Shown: positions 31,683 to 39,479 of the stretch, piece after piece
Position numbering within the stretch: position 1 is the first letter of the stretch
Layout of the letters: every line of letters begins with the position of its first letter
From: Solirubrobacterales bacterium
GTDB taxonomy: Bacteria > Actinomycetota > Thermoleophilia > Solirubrobacterales > Solirubrobacteraceae
Assembly (NCBI GenBank): GCA_027449125.1
Contig: DAIDME010000078.1
Span: forward strand, 1-64,000
Direction of reading: 5' to 3'
Length of the DNA stretch: 64,000 bases
Made by a program: the position numbers and the translations under genes
The notes under the pieces: model-generated
Told to the model about the DNA's origin: nothing
Seen by the model: only the letters and a program-made list of their open reading frames with translations
The model's database searches: none

Positions 31683-33674
31683 CTACGCCCGTTGCAGCTC
31701 GCGCTTGAGGTCGCGGATCTCGTCCCGCAGCCTGGCGGCGTACTCGAAGCGCAGGTCCTCGGCGGCGGCCAGCATCTCCTCCTCCAGCTCGACGATCTTG
31801 CGCTCTATCTCGGCGGGGTCGAGCTTTGAGAGGTCCTCGCGGCGGCGGCGGCGGGACTTCGGCACCTTGGCCTCTGACTGCAGGAACTCGGCGATGTCGG
31901 AGATGCCCTTCGTGATGGTCTCCGGGGTGATGCCGTGGGCCTCGTTGTAGGCGACCTGGATGGCGCGCCGGCGGTCGGTCTCCTCGATCGCCGCGCTCAT
32001 CGCCGCCGAGCGCTTGTCGGCGTACATGAGCACCTTGCCGTCCACGTTGCGCGCGGCGCGGCCGATCGTCTGGATCAGGCTGGTGGCGCCGCGCAGGAAG
32101 CCCTCCTTGTCGGCGTCGAGGATCGCCACCAGGCTGACCTCCGGCAGGTCGAGACCCTCTCTGAGCAGGTTGACGCCGACCAGCACGTCGAACTCGCCGA
32201 GCCGGAGCTCGCGGATGATCTGGATGCGCTCGAGCGTGTCGATCTCGGAGTGCAGGTAGCGGACGCGGAAGCCCATCTCCAGCAGGTAGCCGGTGAGATC
32301 CTCGGACATCTTCTTGGTCAGGGTGGTGACGAGCGTGCGCTCGTCGCGCTCGACGCGGGCGCGGATCTCGTTCATCAGGTCGTCTATCTGGTTGGTGGTC
32401 TCGCGCACCTCGACCTCCGGGTCGACGATGCCTGTCGGGCGCACGATCTGCTCTACGACGCGCGTTGCGTGGGTGCGCTCGTACTCGCCCGGGGTGGCGG
32501 AGACGAACACGATCTGCGGGGTGATGCCGAGGAACTCCTGGAAGGTCTGGGGGCGGTTGTCGAGGGCTGACGGCAGCCTGAATCCGTAGTCCACGAGGGT
32601 CTGCTTGCGGCTGCGGTCGCCCTCGTACATACCGCCGATCTGCGGCACCGTCTGGTGCGACTCGTCGATGAAGCAGACGAAGTCGTCGGGGAAGTAGTCG
32701 AGCAGGCAGTAGGGTCGGTCGCCGGGCTTGCGGCCGTCGAGGATGCGGCTGTAATTCTCGATGCCGCTGCAGAAGCCCATCTCGCGCAGCATCTCCATGT
32801 CGTACTGGGTGCGCTGTCTGAGGCGATGGGACTCGAGCAGCTTGCCGCTTGCCTCGAGCTCTGCGCAGCGTTCGTTGAGCTCGGCGCCGATCTGCGCGAC
32901 CGCGTCCTCGATCTGGCCCTCTCTGACGTTGTAGTGCGAGGCGGGCCAGATCGCGACGTGCTCGATGTCGTCCTCGATCAGCTCGCCGGTCACCGGGTCG
33001 AAGTGCTGCAGGTGCTCGACCTCGTCGCCGAACATGCTGATCCGGTAGGCGGTCTCGGCGTACGCCGGCCAGATCTCGAGCGTCTCGCCTCTGACGCGGA
33101 AGGTGCCGCGGGCGAGCGCCGTGTCGTTGCGGTTGTACTGGATCGAGACGAGCTTGCGGAGCAGGCCGTCACGGTCGATCAGCGAGCCCTTGACGAGCGT
33201 CTGCAGATTCTCGTCGTAGACCTCTGGGCTGCCGAGGCCGTAGATGCTCGAGACCGAGGCGACGATCAGCACGTCGCGCCTGGCGAACAGGGCGGCGGTG
33301 GCGGCGTGCCTCAGGCGGTCGATCTCCTGGTTGATCGCCGAGTCCTTCTCGATGTAGAGGTCCTTGGACGGGACGTAGGCCTCGGGCTGGTAGTAGTCGT
33401 AGTAGGAGACGAAGTACTCGACCGCGTTGCGCGGGAAGAAGGTGCGGAACTCATTGCAGAGCTGGGCGGCGAGCGTCTTGTTGTGGGCGATCACCAGCGC
33501 CGGGCGGTTGACGGCGGCAATGGTGGCAGCCATCGTCATCGTCTTCCCCGTCCCGGTCGCGCCGAGCAGCGTCATCATCCGCTCACCGGCCTCGATCCCC
33601 TCGGCCAGGGCGGCTATGGCCGCGGGCTGGTCGGCTGTGGGGCTGAACGTGGTATCGAGGTCGAACCCGGGCAT
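31683..33674 (-). CDS. uvrB: Excinuclease ABC subunit B
   Basis: A 663-aa DNA helicase-like repair protein that receives damage from UvrA and recruits UvrC. Walker A is [12 protein letters not shown] (about 36-47); the beta-hairpin region has [21 protein letters not shown] holds the DEAD-like box; later motifs are [23 protein letters not shown] and [10 protein letters not shown]. The C-terminal UVR domain has [31 protein letters not shown], quoted by its ends KIVELEEEM...LRDEIRDL. No LexA box was found just upstream of this start, unlike uvrA. Confidence 0.98.
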   Translation of the reverse strand: MPGFDLDTTFSPTADQPAAIAALAEGIEAGERMMTLLGATGTGKTMTMAATIAAVNRPALVIAHNKTLAAQLCNEFRTFFPRNAVEYFVSYYDYYQPEAYVPSKDLYIEKDSAINQEIDRLRHAATAALFARRDVLIVASVSSIYGLGSPEVYDENLQTLVKGSLIDRDGLLRKLVSIQYNRNDTALARGTFRVRGETLEIWPAYAETAYRISMFGDEVEHLQHFDPVTGELIEDDIEHVAIWPASHYNVREGQIEDAVAQIGAELNERCAELEASGKLLESHRLRQRTQYDMEMLREMGFCSGIENYSRILDGRKPGDRPYCLLDYFPDDFVCFIDESHQTVPQIGGMYEGDRSRKQTLVDYGFRLPSALDNRPQTFQEFLGITPQIVFVSATPGEYERTHATRVVEQIVRPTGIVDPEVEVRETTNQIDDLMNEIRARVERDERTLVTTLTKKMSEDLTGYLLEMGFRVRYLHSEIDTLERIQIIRELRLGEFDVLVGVNLLREGLDLPEVSLVAILDADKEGFLRGATSLIQTIGRAARNVDGKVLMYADKRSAAMSAAIEETDRRRAIQVAYNEAHGITPETITKGISDIAEFLQSEAKVPKSRRRRREDLSKLDPAEIERKIVELEEEMLAAAEDLRFEYAARLRDEIRDLKRELQRA

Positions 33675-33957
33675 CTGGTGGGTCTGATCCTAGCCCGCGT
33701 GGAGACGCGGGGGTTGGCGCAGCAGTCGGGCTGCCGCGTCGGTGCCGTTGGTCGGGTATATCCCCGGGCCGCCCGGTCACGTAGAGGCGCCCGTCCCGCG
33801 CTTCGTCCCGAAGCGCCGGCGTCGGGAAGCTCTGCGCTTGCTGGAAGTTCACGCCCGAACCGGACCTGCCGCACGCCTCGTCGCCGAGCCCGCGCAGCCG
33901 GGCGCCCGTGGCACGCGGGTTCCCATCCGGCGGATGCGGTCGTGCTAAGGCGCCGGC
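33675..33957. other. Non-coding gap after the uvrB start
   Basis: About 280 bases with no credible gene. Long ORFs that run through here on both strands are extensions of uvrB-antisense frames with arginine/proline-rich composition. The uvrB promoter must lie here, but I cannot pick a clear -10/-35 pair. Confidence 0.5.
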
Positions 33958-34279
33958 ATGCGGGATCTGGCACCGGGATCTGGCACTGGCAGGCGCCACA
34001 CGGTGACTGGAATGCGCGGGAGAAGTGGCCTCAGCTGGCTTCAAGCTACGCGATTGCGATCCACGTCGTTGGCGTCTCCCGGTGCACGCGCCCTCGGCCG
34101 ACACCTGCGAGCAGAACGATCCAAGGCGACGGGCTGGAGACCTGGCTCGGCGGGAGCTGCTGCTGGAGGTGCCAGTCGAGCTCGTGCTGCCGGCGCACGG
34201 GGCGCCGACCGCCGGTGCTGCGCTTGGGCGCCTGCTGTCCCGCCAGCTGCCGCGGACGGACATGAGCGCGACCGTGTGA
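33958..34279 (+). pseudogene. Decayed metallo-beta-lactamase-fold hydrolase gene
   Basis: Three pieces in three frames resemble one MBL-fold protein. An ATG at 33958 gives MRDLAPG; after a frame change at about 33976 comes IWHWQAPHGDW followed by EKWPQLASSYAIAI, the usual N-terminus of this hydrolase group; after a large internal loss, a third frame ending at 34277-34279 gives VELVLPAHGAPTAGAALGRLL, quoted as VELVLPAHGAP and AALGRLL, the usual C-terminal end. The metal-binding HxHxDH core is absent. A 12-base duplication (GGGATCTGGCAC) marks the first frame change. Confidence 0.55.
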
Positions 34280-34453
34280 TGGACCGTGCGCGGGCGACCG
34301 CGAGCGGCGTCAGCCTGATCGCGCGTCTCGGCAACTCCGCGGAGTTTTCCTTGCTCGCTCAACTACTTGTCCGGACGCTCGCGACGGCAAACAAGCGCAG
34401 CAGCGCCAGGCGCGCAGGCAGGACGCTTCCGTCCGCCAGGCGTGCGACTATAC

Positions 34454-34465
34454 GAACATGTGTTC
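34454..34465. promoter_or_regulatory. LexA SOS box upstream of the DUF222-HNH gene
   Basis: GAACATGTGTTC is a perfect palindromic match to GAAC-N4-GTTC, with TATACG just upstream as a possible -10 box. An ATG inside the box (34458) opens the reading frame but is unlikely to be the start. SOS control of DUF222-HNH (13E12-type) genes is known in mycobacteria. Confidence 0.65.
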
Positions 34466-34526
34466 TGTCATCGCGGGTGCAGCGAGTCTCCGTAGAGCCG
34501 ACGGCGAGCAGCCGGGCGGCATCCAG

Positions 34527-35735
34527 ATGTCGCTCGAGGTGCTCGAGCATGAGATCTGCACGCTGGCCGCGCGCCTTGCGTCGCAGACGTGCCGCTGGCT
34601 ACTTCTGGTCGCCGAGTTCGACGCTCGTGAGGGCTGGGCTGCGTGGGGGATGAGCTCATGCGCGGAATGGCTGTCATGGCGCTGTGGGATAGGTATCAAT
34701 GCCGCGCGCGACCATGCACGCGTTGCGCGCGTGTTGCGTGGTCTGCCGCTGGTGCAGGAAGCCTTTGCCGCCGGGGAGCTGTCCTACAGCAAGGTGCGAG
34801 CACTCACCCGCGTTGCGAGCGAGCAGACGGAGGCTGATCTGGTTGAGCTGGCGAGGCATGCCACGGGCGCACAGCTGGAAAAGCTCTGCGGCCAGTACGG
34901 ACGAGTCTTGCGCGCCTCCCGGGAGCAGGCGATGACGCTGTATCAGCGCCAGTCTTTGCAGCTGCACTGGGATGGCGACGGCATGCTCGTGGTGCAGGGA
35001 CGGCTGACACCCGAAGATGGCGCGGCACTGATGAACGCGCTGCAGGAGGCAGAAGCGAAGGTGCCGGCGGAGGTGTTCGAGCTTGGCCCTGCCGCGGCTC
35101 GGGCGCAGGCGCTGGTCAGCTTGACGACCGGCGGTGAGGCGGGCGTCGAGCTGGTTGTGCACGTTGATGCGCAGACACTGGCCGCGGAGGAGATCGGTCA
35201 GCAGTCCGAGCTGGCAGACGGGCCGGCGCTGGCACCGGAGACCGTTCGCCGCCTGGGCTGCGACGCGGCGATCGTCGCCATATCCGAGCGCGATGGCAAG
35301 CCGCTGTCAGTGGGTCGGAGAACACGCGCGATCCCACCGGCGTTGAGGCGGGCGCTGCGCAGCCGCGATGGGGGCTGCCGCTTCCCCGGTTGCACGCACC
35401 ACCGGCACCTCCACGCCCACCACGTCGAGCACTGGGCGCGAGGAGGAAGGACGGAGATCGACAACCTGCTGCAGCTCTGCTCCCACCATCACCGGCTGGT
35501 ACACGAGGGCGGCTACACGGTGACCGTGCGGGCGGACGGCGCACCGGAGTTCCGGAGGCCGGAGGGCCAGCTGATCGCGAGCGTATGCAAGGCACCGGCG
35601 CTGCCGGGCGGGGATCCATCGCCGGGAACGGAGTCGATCGGCCCAGACAGCTGTCGGCCGCGCTCGGCTGGCGACAAGCTCGACTACGACATCGCCGTCG
35701 AATGGCTGATGTGGCGAGAGGATCACCCGCTGTAG
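34527..35735 (+). CDS. DUF222 / HNH endonuclease domain protein (13E12 type)
   Basis: A 402-aa protein from the ATG at 34527 (MSLEVLEHEICTLAARLA). The long helical DUF222 domain (about 1-280) includes WLSWRCGIGINAARDHARVARVL and GELSYSKVRALTRVA (partly quoted); the C-terminal HNH nuclease has CRFPGCTHHRHLHAHHVEHW and LLQLCSHHHRLVHEGG, with the zinc cysteines and the catalytic H-H pair intact. Such genes are often multicopy and mobile-like in actinobacteria; their role is poorly known. The LexA box upstream suggests DNA-damage induction. Its 3' end overlaps the convergent transglycosylase gene. Confidence 0.9.
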   Translation: MSLEVLEHEICTLAARLASQTCRWLLLVAEFDAREGWAAWGMSSCAEWLSWRCGIGINAARDHARVARVLRGLPLVQEAFAAGELSYSKVRALTRVASEQTEADLVELARHATGAQLEKLCGQYGRVLRASREQAMTLYQRQSLQLHWDGDGMLVVQGRLTPEDGAALMNALQEAEAKVPAEVFELGPAAARAQALVSLTTGGEAGVELVVHVDAQTLAAEEIGQQSELADGPALAPETVRRLGCDAAIVAISERDGKPLSVGRRTRAIPPALRRALRSRDGGCRFPGCTHHRHLHAHHVEHWARGGRTEIDNLLQLCSHHHRLVHEGGYTVTVRADGAPEFRRPEGQLIASVCKAPALPGGDPSPGTESIGPDSCRPRSAGDKLDYDIAVEWLMWREDHPL

Positions 35736-36343
35736 CCGAGCTGGCGGGCATAGCGGCGGCGGTAGGCGCGCTGCTCGGAGAGGACCTCGCTGACATAGGC
35801 GCGGGTCTGTGAGAGCGGGATGTCGGCGGCGGCGAAGCGACGGTGCTCTGCCCGGGCGCTCGCCAGCCAGGCGTCCACGTTGGTCTCGCCGCCGTTGTAG
35901 GCGGCGAGTGCGAGCACCATGCTGCCGGAGTAGGTGTTCAGGAGGTAGCGCAGGTAGTAGGCCCCGTAGGCGATGTTCACAGCCGGCGCGTCCAGGTCGG
36001 CGAGCCGGAAGTGAAAGCCGCCGGAGCGGCGGGCGAGGAACCTGGCCGTCGCCGGTTCGATCTGCATGAGACCCTCGGCCCCGGTCGGTGATGTCCGCGG
36101 CCTGAAGCGGGTCTCCGCGTAGATGACCGCGGCGATGAGCGCGGGGTCCAGGTGCTTGGCGGTGGCCTGCTGGCGGATGAGCGGTGCGTAGCGCAGCGGC
36201 AACTCGAAGTGCTCGATCACGCGCGTGGCCAGCGGCCACGCGGCGATCACCAGGACCGGCAGGCCGATCAGCGCCGCCAGCGCCAGCGCGCGCCGGCGCC
36301 AGATCTGCCGCCTACGGCTCCCGATTCTCAGGGTCGTGACCAT
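35723..36343 (-). CDS. Membrane-anchored lytic murein transglycosylase (SLT domain)
   Basis: A 206-aa protein with a basic N-terminus, one transmembrane anchor at about 18-40 (ALALAALIGLPVLVIAAWPL) and an extracellular SLT domain. The catalytic glutamate is in AAVIYAETRFRPRT; SPTGAEGLMQIEPATA, NIAYGAYYLRYLL and LALAAYNGGETNVD complete the family motifs. It cleaves peptidoglycan glycan strands. Its start overlaps the coaE stop by 16 bases. Confidence 0.93.
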   Translation of the reverse strand: MVTTLRIGSRRRQIWRRRALALAALIGLPVLVIAAWPLATRVIEHFELPLRYAPLIRQQATAKHLDPALIAAVIYAETRFRPRTSPTGAEGLMQIEPATARFLARRSGGFHFRLADLDAPAVNIAYGAYYLRYLLNTYSGSMVLALAAYNGGETNVDAWLASARAEHRRFAAADIPLSQTRAYVSEVLSEQRAYRRRYARQLGYSG

Positions 36344-36933
36344 CCCCGCTGGAGCATGACAAGGATCGCTGACAATTTGGCTTCAAGCTGCGCCAGGTCG
36401 CCGTCGTTGACGACCACGTAGGTGGCACGGGACGCCTTCTCCTCCTGCGAGAGCTGGCGGCGTTCACGCCCGGCGACCGCGCGCTGGCGGCGTCCACGCG
36501 TGCGGAGCTCACGCAGACGCTCGTCCGCGACGACGGCGATGGTCGCGTCGTACAGGCCCTCGCTGCCGGACTCGAAGAGCAGCGGCACCTCGACCACCTG
36601 CACGGCAGCACCCGCATTCGCGCGCCGCCACTGGTCCACGCGCTCGCGCACCAGCGGCCACAGGAGCTGCTCGAGCCACTCGCGATCACTACCGGTCCCG
36701 GCAGCGTCAGCGGCGAACACACGCTCCGCGACCGCGGAGCGGTCGGCGACGCCACCGGGCGCCACCTCCGGGCCAAAGCGCGCGACCACGGCGTCACGAA
36801 CCTGTGGCGAGCGGTAGAGCTCGTGCACGACCCTGTCGGCGGAGATCGTCGCAGCACCGAGCCGCTCGAGGACCTCAAGCGCGGTTGACTTCCCGGCACC
36901 CAGACCGCCTGTGAGCGCGACGAAGGGCGGCAC
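36328..36933 (-). CDS. coaE: Dephospho-CoA kinase
   Basis: A 201-aa P-loop kinase for the last step of coenzyme A synthesis. It starts MPPFVALTGGLGAGKSTALEVLERLGA with the Walker A, then ISADRVVHELY (substrate Asp), FGPEV, VEVPLLFESG and a lid region RRQRAVAGRERRQ. It lies downstream of rpsA with a 33-base gap, as in many actinobacteria, and its 3' end overlaps the transglycosylase gene. Confidence 0.95.
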   Translation of the reverse strand: MPPFVALTGGLGAGKSTALEVLERLGAATISADRVVHELYRSPQVRDAVVARFGPEVAPGGVADRSAVAERVFAADAAGTGSDREWLEQLLWPLVRERVDQWRRANAGAAVQVVEVPLLFESGSEGLYDATIAVVADERLRELRTRGRRQRAVAGRERRQLSQEEKASRATYVVVNDGDLAQLEAKLSAILVMLQRGWSRP

Positions 36934-36965
36934 GGCGCTAACCGCACCGCCCCCAGGGGCGCGCT

Positions 36966-38294
36966 CTAGGCCTCGGGCTCGTCGAGCACGGCTGGCTCGC
37001 TGGCCGCGGCGGGCTCGCTCGCGTCGGCGGGCTCAGCGGGCGCGGCGAACACTTCGTCGGAGAGCCCCAGCTCGGGCATCGGCTCGAACTCGGACTCGTC
37101 GACCGGATCCTGAGCGATCTCGTCGGCGCCGGGCGCGATGATCGGGCGCACCGGCAGCACCTGGCCCTCGACGCGCTTGATCGACAGCGACAGGCGGCGG
37201 CGTTCGGAGTCGATCTCGAGGATCTTGACGCGCACCGGGTCGCCCGGCTGGATGATCTCACGCGGGTTCTCCACGTGGTGCTGGGCCAGCTCGGAGATGT
37301 GCACGAGCCCCTCGACACCGTCGAGAATCTCCACGAACGCGCCGAACGTGACCACCTTGGTCACAGTGCCCTCGAGCTCGTCGCCGATGTTGTAGGTGTC
37401 AACGACGCGCTGCCACGGGTCCTCCTGGGTCTGCTTGAGGCCCAGCGAGATGCGCTGGCGCTGGCGGTCGATGTCCAGCACCTTCACCGACACCGTGTCG
37501 CCGATGTTGAGGATCTCCGACGGGTGATTCACGTGCGACCAGGAGAGCTCCGAGATGTGGATCAAACCGTCGATCCCGTCGAGGTCGACGAACGCGCCGA
37601 ACTCGACGATGTTCGAGATCACACCCTCCACGACCTGGCCGGGCTGCAGGCGGTCCAGGATCCGCTCGCGGTCCTCCTTGCGCTGTTCCTCGAGCACGGC
37701 GCGGCGCGAGAGCACGACGTTGTTGCGCGAGCGGTTGAGCTCTATCACCTTGCACTCGATCTGCGTGCCCATGTACTCGTCGAGATTCGGCACGCGGCGG
37801 ATGTCGACCAGCGACGCGGGCAGGAAGCCGCGCACGCCGAGGTCGATGATCAGACCGCCCTTGACGACCTCGATCACGGTGCCCTCAACCGGCTCACCGG
37901 ACTGCGCGGCAGCTTCGATCCGGCGCCAGGCCTTCTCGAAACGGGCCCGCTTCTTGGAGAGGATCAGCCGGCCGTCCTGGTCCTCCTTGGTCAGGACCAG
38001 CGCGTCTACCTCCTCACCGAGCGAGACCTCCGAGCTGGGATCGACGGACTTGCGGATCGAGAGCTCATTCGAGGGGATGACGCCCTCTGACTTGTAGCCG
38101 ATGTCGACGAGCACCTCGTCGTTGTCGATGCGCACGACGAAACCGGTGACGACATCCCCCTCTGAGAAGGGGTGGATGGTGGCGTCGTAGTTGGGGACGA
38201 TCTTGCCGTCGATCTCGAGCAGCAGGCCGTTGGAACCTGGCACGACCTTGGCGTCCGTCTGTTCGGTGGGGTTGGGAGCGGTAAGCGTTGACAT
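36966..38294 (-). CDS. rpsA: 30S ribosomal protein S1
   Basis: A 442-aa mRNA-binding ribosomal protein with four S1 domains: about 38-107 (GDVVTGFVVRIDNDEVLVDIGYKSEG), 125-190 (GEPVEGTVIEVVKGGLIIDLGVRGFLP), 210-280 (GQVVEGVISNIVEFGAFVDL) and 295-370 (GDELEGTVTKVVTFGAFVEIL), each quoted in part or by its first residues. The acidic low-complexity C-terminus (PADASEPAAASEP) is typical of actinobacterial S1. The length fits the four-domain Gram-positive type. Confidence 0.97.
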   Translation of the reverse strand: MSTLTAPNPTEQTDAKVVPGSNGLLLEIDGKIVPNYDATIHPFSEGDVVTGFVVRIDNDEVLVDIGYKSEGVIPSNELSIRKSVDPSSEVSLGEEVDALVLTKEDQDGRLILSKKRARFEKAWRRIEAAAQSGEPVEGTVIEVVKGGLIIDLGVRGFLPASLVDIRRVPNLDEYMGTQIECKVIELNRSRNNVVLSRRAVLEEQRKEDRERILDRLQPGQVVEGVISNIVEFGAFVDLDGIDGLIHISELSWSHVNHPSEILNIGDTVSVKVLDIDRQRQRISLGLKQTQEDPWQRVVDTYNIGDELEGTVTKVVTFGAFVEILDGVEGLVHISELAQHHVENPREIIQPGDPVRVKILEIDSERRRLSLSIKRVEGQVLPVRPIIAPGADEIAQDPVDESEFEPMPELGLSDEVFAAPAEPADASEPAAASEPAVLDEPEA

Positions 38295-38349
38295 GTGGAC
38301 CCCTGAGTGTAGCCGCCGGCGGCCTGCGCCGACCGGCGATCGGGGCGCC

Positions 38350-38355
38350 TATCAT
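38350..38355 (+). promoter_or_regulatory. -10 box of a probably leaderless flavoprotein gene
   Basis: TATCAT ends 8 bases before the GTG start at 38364 and there is no ribosome-binding site between them, which points to transcription starting at or next to the start codon. Confidence 0.4.
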
Positions 38356-38363
38356 GCCGCCCA

Positions 38364-39476
38364 GTGCCCACGCGAGCGACCAAGCGCGGAACCGAGCGCA
38401 CGCCGCTCGAGCGAGATTGCGACGTGCTGATCTGCGGCGCCAGCTTCGCCGGCCTCGCCGTCGCGCGCGAGCTGGCCGAAACGGGCGCCAAGGTGCTGCT
38501 GGTCGACCGCTATGAGATCGGCGAGCGCCAGACGTCAGCCTGCGGCATCCCGACGCGATGGCTGGAGGCCCTCGAGCTGATGGGTGCGCACCGCCAGAGG
38601 TTCGGCGAGCTCGTGATCCACTCCCCGCACGTGACCGCGCGCTACCGGCTGCCGTGGACCTTCTCCACCTTCGATTACCGCGAGCTGTGCGCACTGCTCG
38701 CCGGACAGGGCAACTTCGAGTTCGAGACCGCCAAGGTCGAAGGCCCGCCGCCGGCCCCAGCGCAGGCGACACAGGTGGTTCGCACCGACCGCGGTGAGAT
38801 CCGCGCGCCGCTGGTGGTGGACGCGCTCGGCTGGCGCCGCGTACTCGGCCACGGCGACCCGATCCAACCACCCGACTCCTACCTCTCCCGCGGCCTGGAG
38901 GTGCACCCGCAGGGCAGTGGCGACGATCTGGAGATCTGGATCGACCGCCGCTACGTCCCCGCCGGCTACGGCTGGAGCTTCCCGGCAGGCGATGAGCTGC
39001 GGATCGGCGTCGGCTCGTTCGAACCGCGTTTCCACGTCAAGGACCCCACCGTGCAGCTGGCCCGTGACCTCGAGCGCGAGCCGGCCGGCTACCAGGGCAA
39101 CTGGATCCCGCACCGCATCCGGGAGGCGACAGAGAGCGAGATCTTCTTCGTCGGCGACTCGGCCGGCCACTGCCTGCCGCTCACCGCCGAAGGGATCCGG
39201 ACCGCCTTCTATTTCGGCATCGCCTGCGGTCGCGAGCTCGCCGACGTCGTCACAGGCCGTCAGACCAGGGCAGCGGCACTGGCCCGCTACGGCGCCTTCA
39301 GCGCCGCCCACCGCCAGCAGTTCGAGTGGATGCTGCGCGTGCAGCGCCTGATCCCGAGGGTGCCGCCGAGGGTGCTGGGCCCGGCGCTCACCGCGATGAG
39401 CGCCAAACGCTTCGTGGACTGGTCCTTCAACCACTACCTGGGGCTCGCCCATCCAGCCGGCGTCCGGCTGGCCTGA
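38364..39476 (+). CDS. FAD-dependent oxidoreductase, geranylgeranyl-reductase-like
   Basis: A 370-aa flavoprotein. The N-terminal FAD fold is CDVLICGASFAGLAVARELAETGAKVLLVDR (quoted by its ends CDVLICGASFAG...VLLVDR), the middle has PLVVDALGWRR, and FFVGDSAGHCLPLTAEGIRTAFYFG is the second FAD-binding motif. This is the architecture of geranylgeranyl reductases and related monooxygenases. The substrate is not evident; isoprenoid side chains such as menaquinone are one option. It is divergent from rpsA and convergent with polA, ending 3 bases from its stop. Confidence 0.88.
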   Translation: MPTRATKRGTERTPLERDCDVLICGASFAGLAVARELAETGAKVLLVDRYEIGERQTSACGIPTRWLEALELMGAHRQRFGELVIHSPHVTARYRLPWTFSTFDYRELCALLAGQGNFEFETAKVEGPPPAPAQATQVVRTDRGEIRAPLVVDALGWRRVLGHGDPIQPPDSYLSRGLEVHPQGSGDDLEIWIDRRYVPAGYGWSFPAGDELRIGVGSFEPRFHVKDPTVQLARDLEREPAGYQGNWIPHRIREATESEIFFVGDSAGHCLPLTAEGIRTAFYFGIACGRELADVVTGRQTRAAALARYGAFSAAHRQQFEWMLRVQRLIPRVPPRVLGPALTAMSAKRFVDWSFNHYLGLAHPAGVRLA

Positions 39477-39479
39477 AGC

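Noticed and set aside
32655-34265. 536-aa plus-strand ORF over uvrB and the following gap
   Set aside because: It is antisense to uvrB for most of its length; only its last part coincides with the metallo-beta-lactamase-like fragment, which is described separately.
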